Assembly (NCBI GenBank): GCA_039961735.1
Contig: JABRVX010000004.1
Location: 108,672 to 172,671 of the forward strand
Direction: 5' to 3'
Length of the DNA: 64,000 nt
Source of the DNA: Fimbriimonadia bacterium
Lineage (GTDB): Bacteria > Armatimonadota > Fimbriimonadia > Fimbriimonadales > JABRVX01
Shown here piece by piece: positions 7,985 to 17,200 of this stretch. The notes below the pieces were generated by a model, which did not search any database, was not told the DNA's origin, and was given only the letters and a program-made list of their open reading frames with translations. Position 1 is the first letter of the stretch. Each line of letters opens with the position of its first letter. The position numbers were made by a program, and so were the translations under genes.

Positions 7985-10900
7985 CCGAGATGTTCAATCC
8001 CGATGCGCTACGACCGCTGTTCGAGCCGTGGGAGCCACCTACGAAGCATCGTGTTCCGAATCAGGTAGAGGGTGGGCCCGCAATCGTGCAGGTCGGCCGG
8101 CGACCCAGCAAGTGTCTGCTCGTCCCACGCCTTCGCCACGAGCTCGACATGTGGCGGCACAACGGTTACGTGGGTGCCAGCGACACGACGAAGACGCTTC
8201 TGTACCACTGGTTCGACACGGCCCACCCGGGCAACTTTCGCTATCACTGGTGCCAGCGCGAAGGAATCGAAGCAATCATCTGGTTGTACGAGGTGGCGCA
8301 GTACCGGTGCCTCTCGGACATGATATCGTCACTATTGGAAGAAGACGATGCCTTGCTCACCGACTCGGTGCTGCCGGAACAAGACCAATGGGCGCGCTAC
8401 TGTTGCAAGATCGCGACGGGCGGAGGCAAGACCAAGGTGATGAGCCTCGCCATAGTGTGGAGTTACTTTCATAGTCTATTTGAAACTGGTTCGACCATGC
8501 CGCGGCACTTCGTCGCGATTGCGCCGAACCTGATCGTGTTCGAGCGGCTCAAAGAGGATTTCGAGTCCGCACGCATCTTTTACGACGACCCGCTGCTTCC
8601 ACCCGAGTGGAAGGACGATTTCGACCTGGAGGTGGTACTGCAGGATGCGCCTGGCGGCTCCGCGTGCAGAGGAGCGTTGTACTTGACGAACATCCACCGC
8701 TTATACGAAAGGGAGAACGGAACCGCAGCAGACGACTCGCCATCGTGGGCAGGTCCATCGGTCAGGCGTGCTCAGGCTCTCCGAGTGGGCGAGGGACTCC
8801 GCAAGCGCATCTCGAGCCACCCAGCGATCATGGTGCTCAACGACGAGGCACATCACCTTCACGACCCCGAATCGGCGTGGAACGAAGCGGTACTGACTTT
8901 GCATCGTCAGAGCCGCGATCGTGGTAACGCAGGCATCTGTATGCAACTCGACTTCACGGCCACGCCGAAACACAACGACGGCACGTTGTTTCGACACATC
9001 GTTTGCGACTTCCCACTCGGAGAAGCGGTGGATGCCGGTATCGTGAAAGCCCCCGTGATCGGGAAGTCCGATGCCATTAGAGAGGTAACTGGGCAGAGTG
9101 CGGCGCAACGCTACCACACACACTTGAGACTGGGGTATGCGCAATACGAAAGGGCATACATGGAGTGGGAGAAGACGCGAAAGCCTATTCTGTTCGTTAT
9201 GACCGAGGACACGCGGGCGGCAGACGAAGTCGCCACTGCCCTAAACTCGGACGAATACCCGCTTCTAAAGAACAGAGTGATCAACCTACACACGAATCTG
9301 AAGGGAACGATCAAGACGCGAGGCCGCGGTAGGAATGCAGTCAGGGAGTTCGTGCCGAACGAGAGGCAGATTTCGGACGAGGACCTTAGGCTGCTGCGAC
9401 AGTTATCGCGCGACTTGGACAAAGAGGACAGTCCGTATCGCTGCGTGGTGTCGGTCATGATGCTGCGCGAGGGCTGGGACGTTCGCAACGTGACCACCAT
9501 CGTGCCGCTCCGTCCCTACTCCGCCGAGTCCAACATCCTGGCAGAGCAGACGCTCGGCAGGGGCCTTCGCCGAATGACCTTCCCTGGAACGACGGCGCCG
9601 GTGGAACGTGTGACGGTGGTCGAGCACAAGGCCTTCACGAAGCTGTACCAGGACGAGTTGGAATCGGAAGGTTTGTTCCCGGACGTCGTGGATCTGGGTC
9701 AGATTCAGCCCACGACGGTATCGATCTTTGTTGACCCGAAGAAGCCGGTACAAGACCTCGAGATCGAGATCCCACTAGTATCAGACGCCATTCAGACGAC
9801 CGCTGTACTGCAAGACTTGACGATCGGAGATGTGGAGGCGCAGTTCCGCGCGCAAGGGTTTCAGCCTTTGCCGGTCGGAACTGCCACCTCGGGCACCGTG
9901 ACTTTCGAGGAGAGGGCGCTCTTCACGGATGAACTCGTTGCATCGTTTGAGGTTGATCGCGGTCTGCTCGCCTCGGGCTACACGGCGATCAGCGTGTTCG
10001 TGAAGGAACTGGAACGAGTTTGCGGGCTTCAATGCGCACACGGTGTACTGGCGCCGCTAGTGCAGAAGTTCATCGAGAAGGTGCTGTTCGAGCGCGAGGT
10101 GTCGGTGTACGACGGTTCCATTGACCACCGGATGTCGGACACGGACGTGCACGAGTATATTCGAGCGACGTTCGTTCCGCTCATCCTGAAACACACGGTT
10201 CGAAAGAACGAACGCAAGCGGGGGCAGACGCTACTCCGGATGTCGAACTGGCGGCCCTACCAAGCCTCTCACACTCCCACACGCCCATGCGTCACGGGTG
10301 AAAAGACGATGTTCAACCTTGTGCCGTGCGATACGGCCCTGGAGGCTCACTTCGCGAATTTCTGCGACAACTCAGCCGACGTTGCTGCCTTCGCACGAAA
10401 CGCCGGGCCGCAGAAACTGACGCTCGATTACCTTGCCCCATCGGGCCGGCCGAGGCTGTACTGGCCCGATTTTATCGTGCGCGGCCAATCCGGCGATTAC
10501 TACCTAGTAGAGACGAAGGGTCAGGAGGACAGCGCCGTTCCGTTCAAGGCCGCGGCTGCCATAGAGTGGTGCCGGGCGGCCTCCACCAAGAACCACAAAT
10601 GGCACTACCTGTTCGTGCCGATGGCGCTGTTGGAGGCTCAAACCGAGTTGTCGATCGAGGGGCTCGCTCGAACTTGTGCTCCACGGCTGAAATCGTTGCT
10701 AGAATCGGTGAATACCAGACAGGCGGAGTTGCCGCTAGAGCTAACGCCCAATGAGGTGAAGGAGCAGCGGGCCGCGAAGATGGTAACGGCTGCCGGTCTG
10801 ATCGAGTTGCCGGATTCGCTCCGGGCTTACGTGGTTCAGGCTGTTAGTCAACTGGAATACGACCGCACCAAGAACTACCCTCAATTCGGAAGCGCATTCC

Positions 10901-11361
10901 AGCCTCTCCTTTATCCCCTGGAACAGCTTTGCGGTGAAATCTTAGTCCGGTATCTCGGACCCCGCGTTCCGCAGTCTTCTGCTGACCAGCACTGCTACTT
11001 CGACCCGTATGTGCAGGGCCTGCCGAGTGCTCTGACGGCGGTTCTCCAGAAAAATCAGCGAAACCTACAGCGCATCGTCGTCCATAGGGCCAACTGCAAC
11101 CGTATAGGCACACTATTGTTCTGCCTTGAGTTCGCAGCGCGAGACGCCCTCCGCATTGCCGGGGTATGGGCCGACGTGTGCCGGGTATTTTCCGATGCCC
11201 GGTTTGCCGGCCTATATGAGCAACTGGGAGCCGTCAACACATTTCGTGGAAGGCACGTCGCCCACGTGGACGAACCGCTGACCGATCCCGAAGTGGCAGA
11301 GAAGACTATGCGGGAGTGGATCGTGTGCATCGGCCGCCTGTGGGACATTGCCACGGGCTAA
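7981..11361 (+). CDS. res: Type III-like restriction endonuclease (Res) with extra C-terminal domain
   Basis: ATG 7981 overlaps the mod stop (ATGA) and gives 1126 residues. The superfamily 2 helicase motor shows Walker A TGGGKT (Lys150), DEAH at 288-291, DFTATPK, REGWDVRNV near 497 and the arginine-finger motif QTLGRGLRRM near 523. A PD-(D/E)xK nuclease follows: Asp830 in YWPDFIV and Glu844/Lys846 in VETKG. This is the expected order for a type III Res subunit, which translocates on DNA with Mod and cuts it. About 280 residues follow the nuclease; the final ~170 form a helical segment with R1089-x5-H1095 (RGRHVAH), reminiscent of HEPN domains. That tail is not part of classical Res and its role is unknown. 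The stop overlaps the convergent neighbour by 4 bp. Confidence 0.9.
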   Translation: MTEMFNPDALRPLFEPWEPPTKHRVPNQVEGGPAIVQVGRRPSKCLLVPRLRHELDMWRHNGYVGASDTTKTLLYHWFDTAHPGNFRYHWCQREGIEAIIWLYEVAQYRCLSDMISSLLEEDDALLTDSVLPEQDQWARYCCKIATGGGKTKVMSLAIVWSYFHSLFETGSTMPRHFVAIAPNLIVFERLKEDFESARIFYDDPLLPPEWKDDFDLEVVLQDAPGGSACRGALYLTNIHRLYERENGTAADDSPSWAGPSVRRAQALRVGEGLRKRISSHPAIMVLNDEAHHLHDPESAWNEAVLTLHRQSRDRGNAGICMQLDFTATPKHNDGTLFRHIVCDFPLGEAVDAGIVKAPVIGKSDAIREVTGQSAAQRYHTHLRLGYAQYERAYMEWEKTRKPILFVMTEDTRAADEVATALNSDEYPLLKNRVINLHTNLKGTIKTRGRGRNAVREFVPNERQISDEDLRLLRQLSRDLDKEDSPYRCVVSVMMLREGWDVRNVTTIVPLRPYSAESNILAEQTLGRGLRRMTFPGTTAPVERVTVVEHKAFTKLYQDELESEGLFPDVVDLGQIQPTTVSIFVDPKKPVQDLEIEIPLVSDAIQTTAVLQDLTIGDVEAQFRAQGFQPLPVGTATSGTVTFEERALFTDELVASFEVDRGLLASGYTAISVFVKELERVCGLQCAHGVLAPLVQKFIEKVLFEREVSVYDGSIDHRMSDTDVHEYIRATFVPLILKHTVRKNERKRGQTLLRMSNWRPYQASHTPTRPCVTGEKTMFNLVPCDTALEAHFANFCDNSADVAAFARNAGPQKLTLDYLAPSGRPRLYWPDFIVRGQSGDYYLVETKGQEDSAVPFKAAAAIEWCRAASTKNHKWHYLFVPMALLEAQTELSIEGLARTCAPRLKSLLESVNTRQAELPLELTPNEVKEQRAAKMVTAAGLIELPDSLRAYVVQAVSQLEYDRTKNYPQFGSAFQPLLYPLEQLCGEILVRYLGPRVPQSSADQHCYFDPYVQGLPSALTAVLQKNQRNLQRIVVHRANCNRIGTLLFCLEFAARDALRIAGVWADVCRVFSDARFAGLYEQLGAVNTFRGRHVAHVDEPLTDPEVAEKTMREWIVCIGRLWDIATG

Positions 11362-13217
11362 CCCGGCAGCTCCGACCAGTCGGGCAAGCGGCGGAGGGTG
11401 CACAGGCGGAAGGCGGTGGGCCAAGAGACCAGCCAGTCACACACGTCACCGAACTCCAGCCAGCGGGTGTGGAAGAAACCTTCGTCCTGGCTACCTACCG
11501 GCCGCAGCTTGCCCCGGATCACGAGGTCGCCGTCCGAGATACCGATGGTGCCGTTCGCCCAAGCGGACCTCGCGCGTTGGCGCCACCGCTCATAGTCGGT
11601 GAGGCGCGCCAGTTCCAACCACGACGGCACGAAGGACAACGCGAACGGGTCCTGATGGTGGTGCTGCGCAGACACCGAGGTGCCACCGAACGTGTCGTAC
11701 CCTAACTTGCCGAGTGTCGTGTCTTCGCCGAATGGAACGGTATGATGCCACTGCCAGGATGCCAGGTAGTACGCCGCATCCTCCGCCCACTCGAGATAGG
11801 TGGCCTTTCCTGTCAGGCGATGCAGCCACACGCCCGCATCCATCAGTGGGAGTGCGGATTCCTTGTCTATGCAATCGGTGTCCAAAGCTCCGGCAGTGGT
11901 GAAACCGTGCTGAAGCAAGCCGCCGATATAATACTCGTATGCCCTCTGTCCCGCATCGAGATAGCGCGACTCGCCTGTTAGCTCATACGCGCGAAGGAGC
12001 GGAGGGATACAGAATGCACCAATGGTGCCATCGGCATGAGTGAGTGTGCCGTCCTGTGCCCACGACCTTCCGATCCTACCAGAAGGCGCCATCTGTCGCA
12101 GGATGAACTCGCATATATCCAGACCCACTTGCCGATAGGTGGGCCGAGCGATGTCACACCTCTCGCACAGTGCAGAAGCCTCGAGGAACTCCAGCGCGGC
12201 ATCGCCCAGGTTGCAGGCGTCCACTTCCGGCGGGCTCTTACACCCACCCAACACGAAGTCGAAGAGATGCAAGAACAACCCACCGCCGAGCCTACCGTGC
12301 TCCGCCCAGGCATCCAGGCACGACAGCGCTTTGTCCCGCGAGCCTTCGTCACCATTCTGCAGGTAGTCCCACAGGAGCGAGTTGGCCAGCGAGCCGTTCT
12401 GCCCCGCCCAACCGATTTCGTACTTGCGCGTCGCGCGTTGGCGCCAGCCATCCTCTGTCCAGACGAGCCCGATGCTGAATCCACGAAACGGGTCTTCCTC
12501 GGCCCACAGGCTCTCTTTGGCAAACTGAACGCCCAATCGCCATAGATCCGAAGGCGGGAACCACGGTGCGACCTCGTGATGGTTCAGGTCCCATGCAATG
12601 TCGAGTGCGGTCCTCCAAGCCGTCTTCGGTTTCGAGGCGTCGGCGAACACTAGGTAGGCCGAGGCGGTAACGGTCTGACCTTCCGTCAGTACGAGCGTGT
12701 CCCGGTACGGCGGTCCATAGGTATCGCGAGCGGTATAGGTTTGCGGCGTCTCTTCCTCCGGCCACACCAAGCGATGGATGGTCCGGTCGGCCTCCGGAAT
12801 GAGGGAGCATGAAAAACCGCCCTTCGTGCCCGCTCCAAAAAGCGCGACGGAGCGACCCGGGCCCTCTGAGTACGTGCATCCCGGCACCGAGGTGCGGTGG
12901 CAAGCGAAAGCCCACGGTTCTCCGTCCAGTTTGAAGCCCTTGGGCTCCTTGCCACTGCCCCAGAGATTGCCGCCATACGAGACGCCCGGTATCATCGAGT
13001 ACTCGGCGTGATAGCCGGCGTGGAAGTCCATCGTCAACCGTGCCGGACCGGAGTATTTCATTCGCCAGGTGCGTGTCCAGTGAAAGATTCCGGGCTGAAC
13101 TTGATCAAATCGGTCCTCGGATTTCAGCCCCGACGGAGCTGCAGGCACATCGCCCCACGCCTCACCGGCTCGACTGAAGACCCAGCGATCACCCTCACGC
13201 CTGCACGCAATGTCCAT
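11358..13217 (-). CDS. Unrecognised 619-residue protein, possibly alpha/alpha-barrel glycosidase-like
   Basis: I do not recognise a named family. ATG 13217 is preferred over GTG 13223 because AAGGAG lies 5 bases before it. There is no signal peptide, so the protein should be cytoplasmic. The N-terminal ~200 residues look beta-rich ([20 protein letters not shown]). From about 270 to 560 there are repeated helix pairs rich in Trp, Tyr and Gly ([39 protein letters not shown]), the style of (alpha/alpha)6 barrel glycoside hydrolases and epimerases. Candidate acids occur in [12 protein letters not shown] and [12 protein letters not shown], but no catalytic site can be assigned. It is convergent with res (4-bp overlap) and divergent from trpB2, so it is probably transcribed alone. 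Confidence 0.55.
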   Translation of the reverse strand: MDIACRREGDRWVFSRAGEAWGDVPAAPSGLKSEDRFDQVQPGIFHWTRTWRMKYSGPARLTMDFHAGYHAEYSMIPGVSYGGNLWGSGKEPKGFKLDGEPWAFACHRTSVPGCTYSEGPGRSVALFGAGTKGGFSCSLIPEADRTIHRLVWPEEETPQTYTARDTYGPPYRDTLVLTEGQTVTASAYLVFADASKPKTAWRTALDIAWDLNHHEVAPWFPPSDLWRLGVQFAKESLWAEEDPFRGFSIGLVWTEDGWRQRATRKYEIGWAGQNGSLANSLLWDYLQNGDEGSRDKALSCLDAWAEHGRLGGGLFLHLFDFVLGGCKSPPEVDACNLGDAALEFLEASALCERCDIARPTYRQVGLDICEFILRQMAPSGRIGRSWAQDGTLTHADGTIGAFCIPPLLRAYELTGESRYLDAGQRAYEYYIGGLLQHGFTTAGALDTDCIDKESALPLMDAGVWLHRLTGKATYLEWAEDAAYYLASWQWHHTVPFGEDTTLGKLGYDTFGGTSVSAQHHHQDPFALSFVPSWLELARLTDYERWRQRARSAWANGTIGISDGDLVIRGKLRPVGSQDEGFFHTRWLEFGDVCDWLVSWPTAFRLCTLRRLPDWSELPG

Positions 13218-13398
13218 GTTCACTCCTTCCGAAGTGCCTACTCTTCGTCAATACGACTGCGCGCCGTCCCGGCCCTTCCCCGATCCTGGACCGCCTTCGG
13301 GGCCCGACGGTGGTCCTGCGTGTGCAAGAATCACCGACAATATCGTCTGTGGGTCCGAGACGGGCCGCGCGAGAACCAGAACCGAGGACAGCCGAACG

Positions 13399-14709
13399 AT
13401 GACCGACACCAAGATCACGCTTCCAGAATCCGAGATCCCTTCGCACTTCTACAACATCTTGCCCGACCTACCGACTCCGATGCCGCCGCCGCTGCATCCG
13501 GGCACCAAACAACCCATCGGGCCGCAGGACCTGGCTGCGATCTTCCCGATGGCACTCATCCAACAGGAGATGTCGCCGGAAAGATGGATCGAGATCCCGG
13601 ACGAGGTGCGGGACATCTATCGGCTGTACCGTCCCACTCCGCTGTTTCGCGCGCGTGCTTTGGAAGAGGCGCTCGACACCCCCGCGCACATCTACTACAA
13701 GTCGGAACATCACAGCCCCGTGGGGAGCCACAAGCTGAACACCGCGTTGGTGCAGGCATACTACAACCGCGAAGCCGGCATCAAGAGACTGGCAACCGAA
13801 ACGGGAGCGGGCCAGTGGGGCTCCGCGCTATCATGTGCCTGCCGCCTGATGGGGCTCGAGTGCATGGTGTACATGGTACGTGTCAGCTATGATCAGAAGC
13901 CATATCGTCGTATCATGATGAAGACGTACGGCGCGGAGATAGTAGCCAGTCCGTCCGAACTGACGAACGCCGGTCGCAGCATTCTCGCCGAGCATCCGGA
14001 CTCACCGGGCTCACTGGGCATCGCGATTTCGGAAGCCGTAGAAGATGCAGCAAAGCGCGATGACACGAACTACTCGCTAGGAAGCGTTCTCAACCATGTG
14101 CTTCTGCACCAGACGGTGATAGGCTTAGAAGCGAAGAAGCAGATGGAGATCGCGGGCGAATACCCAGATTACGTGATAGCGTGTCATGGTGGAGGCAGCA
14201 ACTTCGGCGGCTTCGCGATCCCGTTTGCTCACGACAAGATCAAGTCGAACAGAACCAGGACGCGCATCATTGCCGTGGAGCCTTCCGCATGCCCCACACT
14301 AACAGGGGGAAGGCGGGAGTACGACTTTGGGGACACCGCCGAGACCACGCCGCTGATCATGATGCACACGCTCGGACACAAGTTCATACCACCTCCGGTT
14401 CACGCGGGAGGCCTGCGCTACCACGGTTCCGCACCACTAGTCAGCCATCTGCTAGCGGAGGGCGTGATCGAGGCGGAGGCTTACCACCAGGGCGAGGTGT
14501 TCCAGAGCGCTATCACCTTCGCGCGGTGCGAGGGGACCATCCCGGCACCAGAATCTGCGCACGCGGTGCATTCCGCCATCCTTCACGCGCTGCGCGCGAA
14601 GGAAGCGGGCGAGCCGTGGGTGATCGCGTTCAACCTTTCGGGCCACGGTCACTTCGACCTCGCGGCGTACGAGTCTTACCTCGCGGGAACGATGGACCTA
14701 CAGGCGTAG
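13399..14709 (+). CDS. trpB2: Tryptophan synthase beta chain-like enzyme, TrpB2 type
   Basis: Starting at ATG 13399, with CCGAGGA about ten bases upstream, the protein has 436 residues; the frame also runs further upstream but without recognisable sequence. The PLP lysine is K112 in GSHKLNTA. The catalytic glutamate lies in ETGAGQWG (E134), and HGGGSNFGG forms the phosphate-binding loop. The N-terminal stretch with [13 protein letters not shown] and the length over 420 residues mark the TrpB2 subgroup rather than classical TrpB (~400). TrpB enzymes condense indole with serine to make tryptophan. TrpB2 proteins often lack a TrpA partner and may salvage indole; no trpA is nearby. The gene has its own upstream region shared with the divergent gene at 13217. 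Confidence 0.92.
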   Translation: MTDTKITLPESEIPSHFYNILPDLPTPMPPPLHPGTKQPIGPQDLAAIFPMALIQQEMSPERWIEIPDEVRDIYRLYRPTPLFRARALEEALDTPAHIYYKSEHHSPVGSHKLNTALVQAYYNREAGIKRLATETGAGQWGSALSCACRLMGLECMVYMVRVSYDQKPYRRIMMKTYGAEIVASPSELTNAGRSILAEHPDSPGSLGIAISEAVEDAAKRDDTNYSLGSVLNHVLLHQTVIGLEAKKQMEIAGEYPDYVIACHGGGSNFGGFAIPFAHDKIKSNRTRTRIIAVEPSACPTLTGGRREYDFGDTAETTPLIMMHTLGHKFIPPPVHAGGLRYHGSAPLVSHLLAEGVIEAEAYHQGEVFQSAITFARCEGTIPAPESAHAVHSAILHALRAKEAGEPWVIAFNLSGHGHFDLAAYESYLAGTMDLQA

Positions 14710-14715
14710 GTCAGA

Positions 14716-14869
14716 CCCGGCAGCGACACCGCCCTCACCACTACGAGTGGTCAGGGATAGGAGGAAACCCGGCAGCGACACCGCCCTCACCAATACGAGT
14801 GGTCAGGGATAGGAGGAACCTGGCAGCGACACCGCCCTCACCACTACGAGTGGTCAGGGATAGGGCGTG
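14716..14869 (+). repeat. Three tandem ~52-bp repeats, each with an internal hairpin
   Basis: Units begin at 14716, 14768 and 14819 with CCCGGCAGCGACACCG (the third begins CCT), a period of 52 then 51 bases. Each contains a dyad; in the first it spans 14732-14756, with CCCTCACCACT pairing with AGTGGTCAGGG around ACG and one internal C-C mismatch. In the second copy one stem base has changed (CCAATACG), which weakens the stem. The repeats start six bases after the trpB2 stop and face the convergent mdh gene, so they could act as terminators or mRNA stabilisers. There are no unique spacers, so this is not a CRISPR array. Confidence 0.85.
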
Positions 14870-14895
14870 TACTATCGGTAACACCTAAGTCTCTC

Positions 14896-15000
14896 GTCAT
14901 GCTGAGCCTGTCGAAGCATGTGACCGGTGGCCGCTGGGTAGTACCTACGTGTGAAACAGGTGGGACAGGCCATGGCATGCTTCCACAAGCTCAGCATGAG
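14896..15000. repeat. REPIN-like pair of inverted 27-bp elements
   Basis: A forward copy of the 27-bp element begins at 14896 (one base inserted near its right end). A degenerate inverted copy lies at 14974-15000 with about four mismatches. The start-to-start offset is 78 bp, the same as in the pair at 55031/55109. The spacers are mostly unlike, but share AGTACC followed by ACG. Two inverted REP units at a fixed distance is the structure known as a REPIN. Together with the tandem repeats at 14716 it fills the gap between the convergent genes trpB2 and mdh. No RAYT transposase is in the window. Confidence 0.75.
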
Positions 15001-15063
15001 GAGGTTGCGCAGCCGGGGAGTAGTGCCAGTAACCGGGTATCCCTACGGTGGAGATCCCGAGAG

Positions 15064-15987
15064 CTACAGCACCTTGTCCAGCACGTCGCGCAGGGACTCC
15101 GCGGATTTCAGCAACAGCTCGCGCTCGCTGTCGCTCACCGAAGGCTCGATGACCGACGCCGCACCACTGCAGTCCACAATCGTGGGAAGCGACAGGCAGA
15201 CGTCTCGGATCCCCAGTGCGCCTTCTTGATACACCGAGATAGGCAGCAGCGCGCGCTTGTCCAGAGCTACCGCCTCCACCACCTCACGGATGGACACACC
15301 CACGGCCCAGCCCGCGCCGCCCTTCTGACGGATCACCTCGGCACCGCTGGTCTTCGTCATCTCGAAGATATCGTTCATCTTCTCCGGCGAGTAGCCCGGA
15401 AAGCTGCTCAGTGCGACGCCGTTGATTGTCGCGCTGCTCCAAATCGGCACCATGGAGTCGCCGTGCTCGCCCAGGATCAGCGCCTTCACGTCCGTTGCAG
15501 CAACGTTGAAGAACTCTCCGAGGAAAGACCGAAACCTGCATGTGTCCAGCACCGTTCCCAGTCCGAACACCTTCGATCGCCCCATTTTGGTCTTCGCGAA
15601 TGCGAGCTGCGTAAGGATGTCAACCGGGTTTGACACGACCAGAATGCACGCCCCCTGAGCCAACTTCACCGACATCAAACTGTCCAAGATTCCGTTGAAA
15701 AGTTCTACATTTCGGCTAATCAGATCGAGCCGAGTTTCGTCGGGCTTGCGTCGCAACCCCGCAGTGATCACCACGCAATCAGAGCCTGCCACCGCGTCGT
15801 ATCCCCCAGCCCGAATTATCTGCGGTGCAGAAAGCGATGCGCCGTGACGCAGATCGAGAGCCTCGCCCTCCGCCATGTCCTGCGCTGCATCCACAATCAC
15901 GATCTCGCGGACGATGCCCCCCTGCTGCAGTGCGAAGGCGGCATTCGAACCCACGCGCCCACCACCGCCGATAATGGAAACCTTCAT
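15064..15987 (-). CDS. mdh: Malate dehydrogenase (lactate/malate dehydrogenase family)
   Basis: ATG 15987, with GGAGGG about nine bases upstream, gives 307 residues and places the NAD-binding loop SIIGGGGRVG right at the N-terminus. The catalytic base is His175 in LGEHGDS. Substrate-binding arginines are R86 in KPDETRLDL and R151 in LDTCRF. NPVD is also present. At the position that separates the two activities (Gln102 in lactate, Arg102 in malate dehydrogenases) the sequence has Arg80 (AGLRRKP), so malate is the likely substrate. It would interconvert malate and oxaloacetate in the TCA cycle, in line with the 2-oxoglutarate dehydrogenase genes at 53828-57951. A strong hairpin at 16075 separates it from the upstream PEP-CTERM gene. 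Confidence 0.9.
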   Translation of the reverse strand: MKVSIIGGGGRVGSNAAFALQQGGIVREIVIVDAAQDMAEGEALDLRHGASLSAPQIIRAGGYDAVAGSDCVVITAGLRRKPDETRLDLISRNVELFNGILDSLMSVKLAQGACILVVSNPVDILTQLAFAKTKMGRSKVFGLGTVLDTCRFRSFLGEFFNVAATDVKALILGEHGDSMVPIWSSATINGVALSSFPGYSPEKMNDIFEMTKTSGAEVIRQKGGAGWAVGVSIREVVEAVALDKRALLPISVYQEGALGIRDVCLSLPTIVDCSGAASVIEPSVSDSERELLLKSAESLRDVLDKVL

Positions 15988-16074
15988 GCTCACCCTCCTT
16001 GTTCTGTGGGCAGCCGCGCACGGAGCCCGACCGATTCTGGCACAACCCCGCGGCGACAACAGGTCCAAAGGCAT

Positions 16075-16100
16075 CGGCCCCGGCCGAATGGCCGGGGCCG
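16075..16100 (-). terminator. Hairpin terminator downstream of PEP-CTERM gene
   Basis: CGGCCCCGGCC at 16075-16085 pairs perfectly with GGCCGGGGCCG at 16090-16100 around a GAAT loop (11 bp, nearly all G-C). It lies 40 bases past the stop of the minus-strand gene at 16140 and before mdh. There is no clear U-run, so termination strength is uncertain. Confidence 0.7.
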
Positions 16101-16139
16101 TGAGCAGCAAGGACGTGGATGCTGCAAGCTTGGAGAACC

Positions 16140-16841
16140 CTATTCTCGCTTTCGTCTACCTAGCGCAGCGACGGCCCATACGCCGATGAACAAGCCGATG
16201 ACAGCTGCAGGCTCCGGCACGATGATGATGCGATTGAACTGAAGACCATCACGACGATTCACCGAGTCGATGATCCGAGACGAGACATCGTTCGTGCCCA
16301 GCAAGTTTCGGCGGCCGAACTCCAGCGTCTCTCCCACTTGCGCGTCGAGAGGCACCGTGAACTCGGCAATCCGGTTGAATCCGTGCTTCGCCTGGAACTC
16401 GTTCGGGTCAATATTCATCCGCCAGTAGAGCCCTGCGGATGTGATAAACGTGGCACTCTGCCGCCCTGGATCGTTCTTGTCATTTCGTACCTCGCCCGGC
16501 CCATACACGAACGTCGAGTAGGGCAGGCTCGGAATGTCGTGAAAGTCACGGATATACTGGACGATCTGCTGCGCGACCGCCCAGGTCACCACACTGGACC
16601 CCTGGAAGTTGATGAACCCGGATAGCTCCGTCCATGCCAGGTTCTCGTCCGGGGAGGTGGAGAAATCGAAGCTGATTGCGACCCGGTCTCCTGGCCGGAC
16701 CGGCGTCACGAAGCTGCGAACGCCCGTCTCGAGATTCCGGAAGTACAGGTCAGCCAAATAGGCGTGCGCGCTGACTGGAATCAGCACGGCGAGCCCACCC
16801 AGGCACAAGCCAACCAAACGGTTCAACGGTTTACCACCCAT
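16140..16841 (-). CDS. PEP-CTERM-anchored exported protein sharing a novel N-terminal domain
   Basis: The 233-residue protein has a signal peptide (LVGLCLGGLAVLIPVSAHA) and a C-terminal PEP-CTERM tag: VPEP, a hydrophobic helix (AAVIGLFIGVWAVAALG) and the basic end RRKRE. Such tails are recognised by exosortase, which is not in this window. The ~190 residues between begin YLADLYFRNLETGVRSF and include PGDRVAISFDF and, later, FTVPLDAQVGETLEFGRR and SRIIDSV. The same landmarks in the same order occur at the N-terminus of the Ig-repeat protein at 58353, so both carry one extracellular domain I cannot name. Function is unknown. The gene is transcribed alone, divergent from the propeller gene at 17201. 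Confidence 0.8.
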   Translation of the reverse strand: MGGKPLNRLVGLCLGGLAVLIPVSAHAYLADLYFRNLETGVRSFVTPVRPGDRVAISFDFSTSPDENLAWTELSGFINFQGSSVVTWAVAQQIVQYIRDFHDIPSLPYSTFVYGPGEVRNDKNDPGRQSATFITSAGLYWRMNIDPNEFQAKHGFNRIAEFTVPLDAQVGETLEFGRRNLLGTNDVSSRIIDSVNRRDGLQFNRIIIVPEPAAVIGLFIGVWAVAALGRRKRE

Positions 16842-17124
16842 TTCATTCCGGCCCCCTCCGACGCTCCTTCATGGAGCCTCTTCGAGTGGCGGACCGGTCA
16901 ATCCAAACACGAATCCGTCACAAATACGGTCCGACGCCGATAGACGTCAACTCTAGTATACACCGAAACCGACCGCGCGGCAACAGGTAATTCGCGAAGG
17001 TCTCAGGACTTGTCCCGTCCAACGGAACGTCGAGTCGATTCCGCGCAGGTCGCCCGCTCTAGTGACACCGAAAATGAACGACGAGGTGGCGGGCAACCGT
17101 ATTTGGAAAGAGCCCGCTCGTGTT

Positions 17125-17154
17125 TTGACACGCGGTCGGACGAGCATCTATACT
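17125..17154 (+). promoter_or_regulatory. Sigma-70-type promoter for the propeller gene
   Basis: A perfect -35 box TTGACA (17125-17130) is followed after 18 bases by TATACT (17149-17154), one base from the -10 consensus. It lies 47 bases before the start codon at 17201 and probably drives the plus-strand run of genes to 23695. It falls in the 359-base gap between 16841 and 17201, where I saw nothing else definable. Confidence 0.75.
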
Positions 17155-17200
17155 TACTGGCCCGACGCGGCACAGGAGTTCAAAGAGAGGTCGGCTGAAC

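Noticed and set aside
14716..14869. Possible CRISPR or VNTR inside a gene
   Set aside because: Only three copies, no spacers, and they lie after the trpB2 stop; a frame crossing them has no family sequence.
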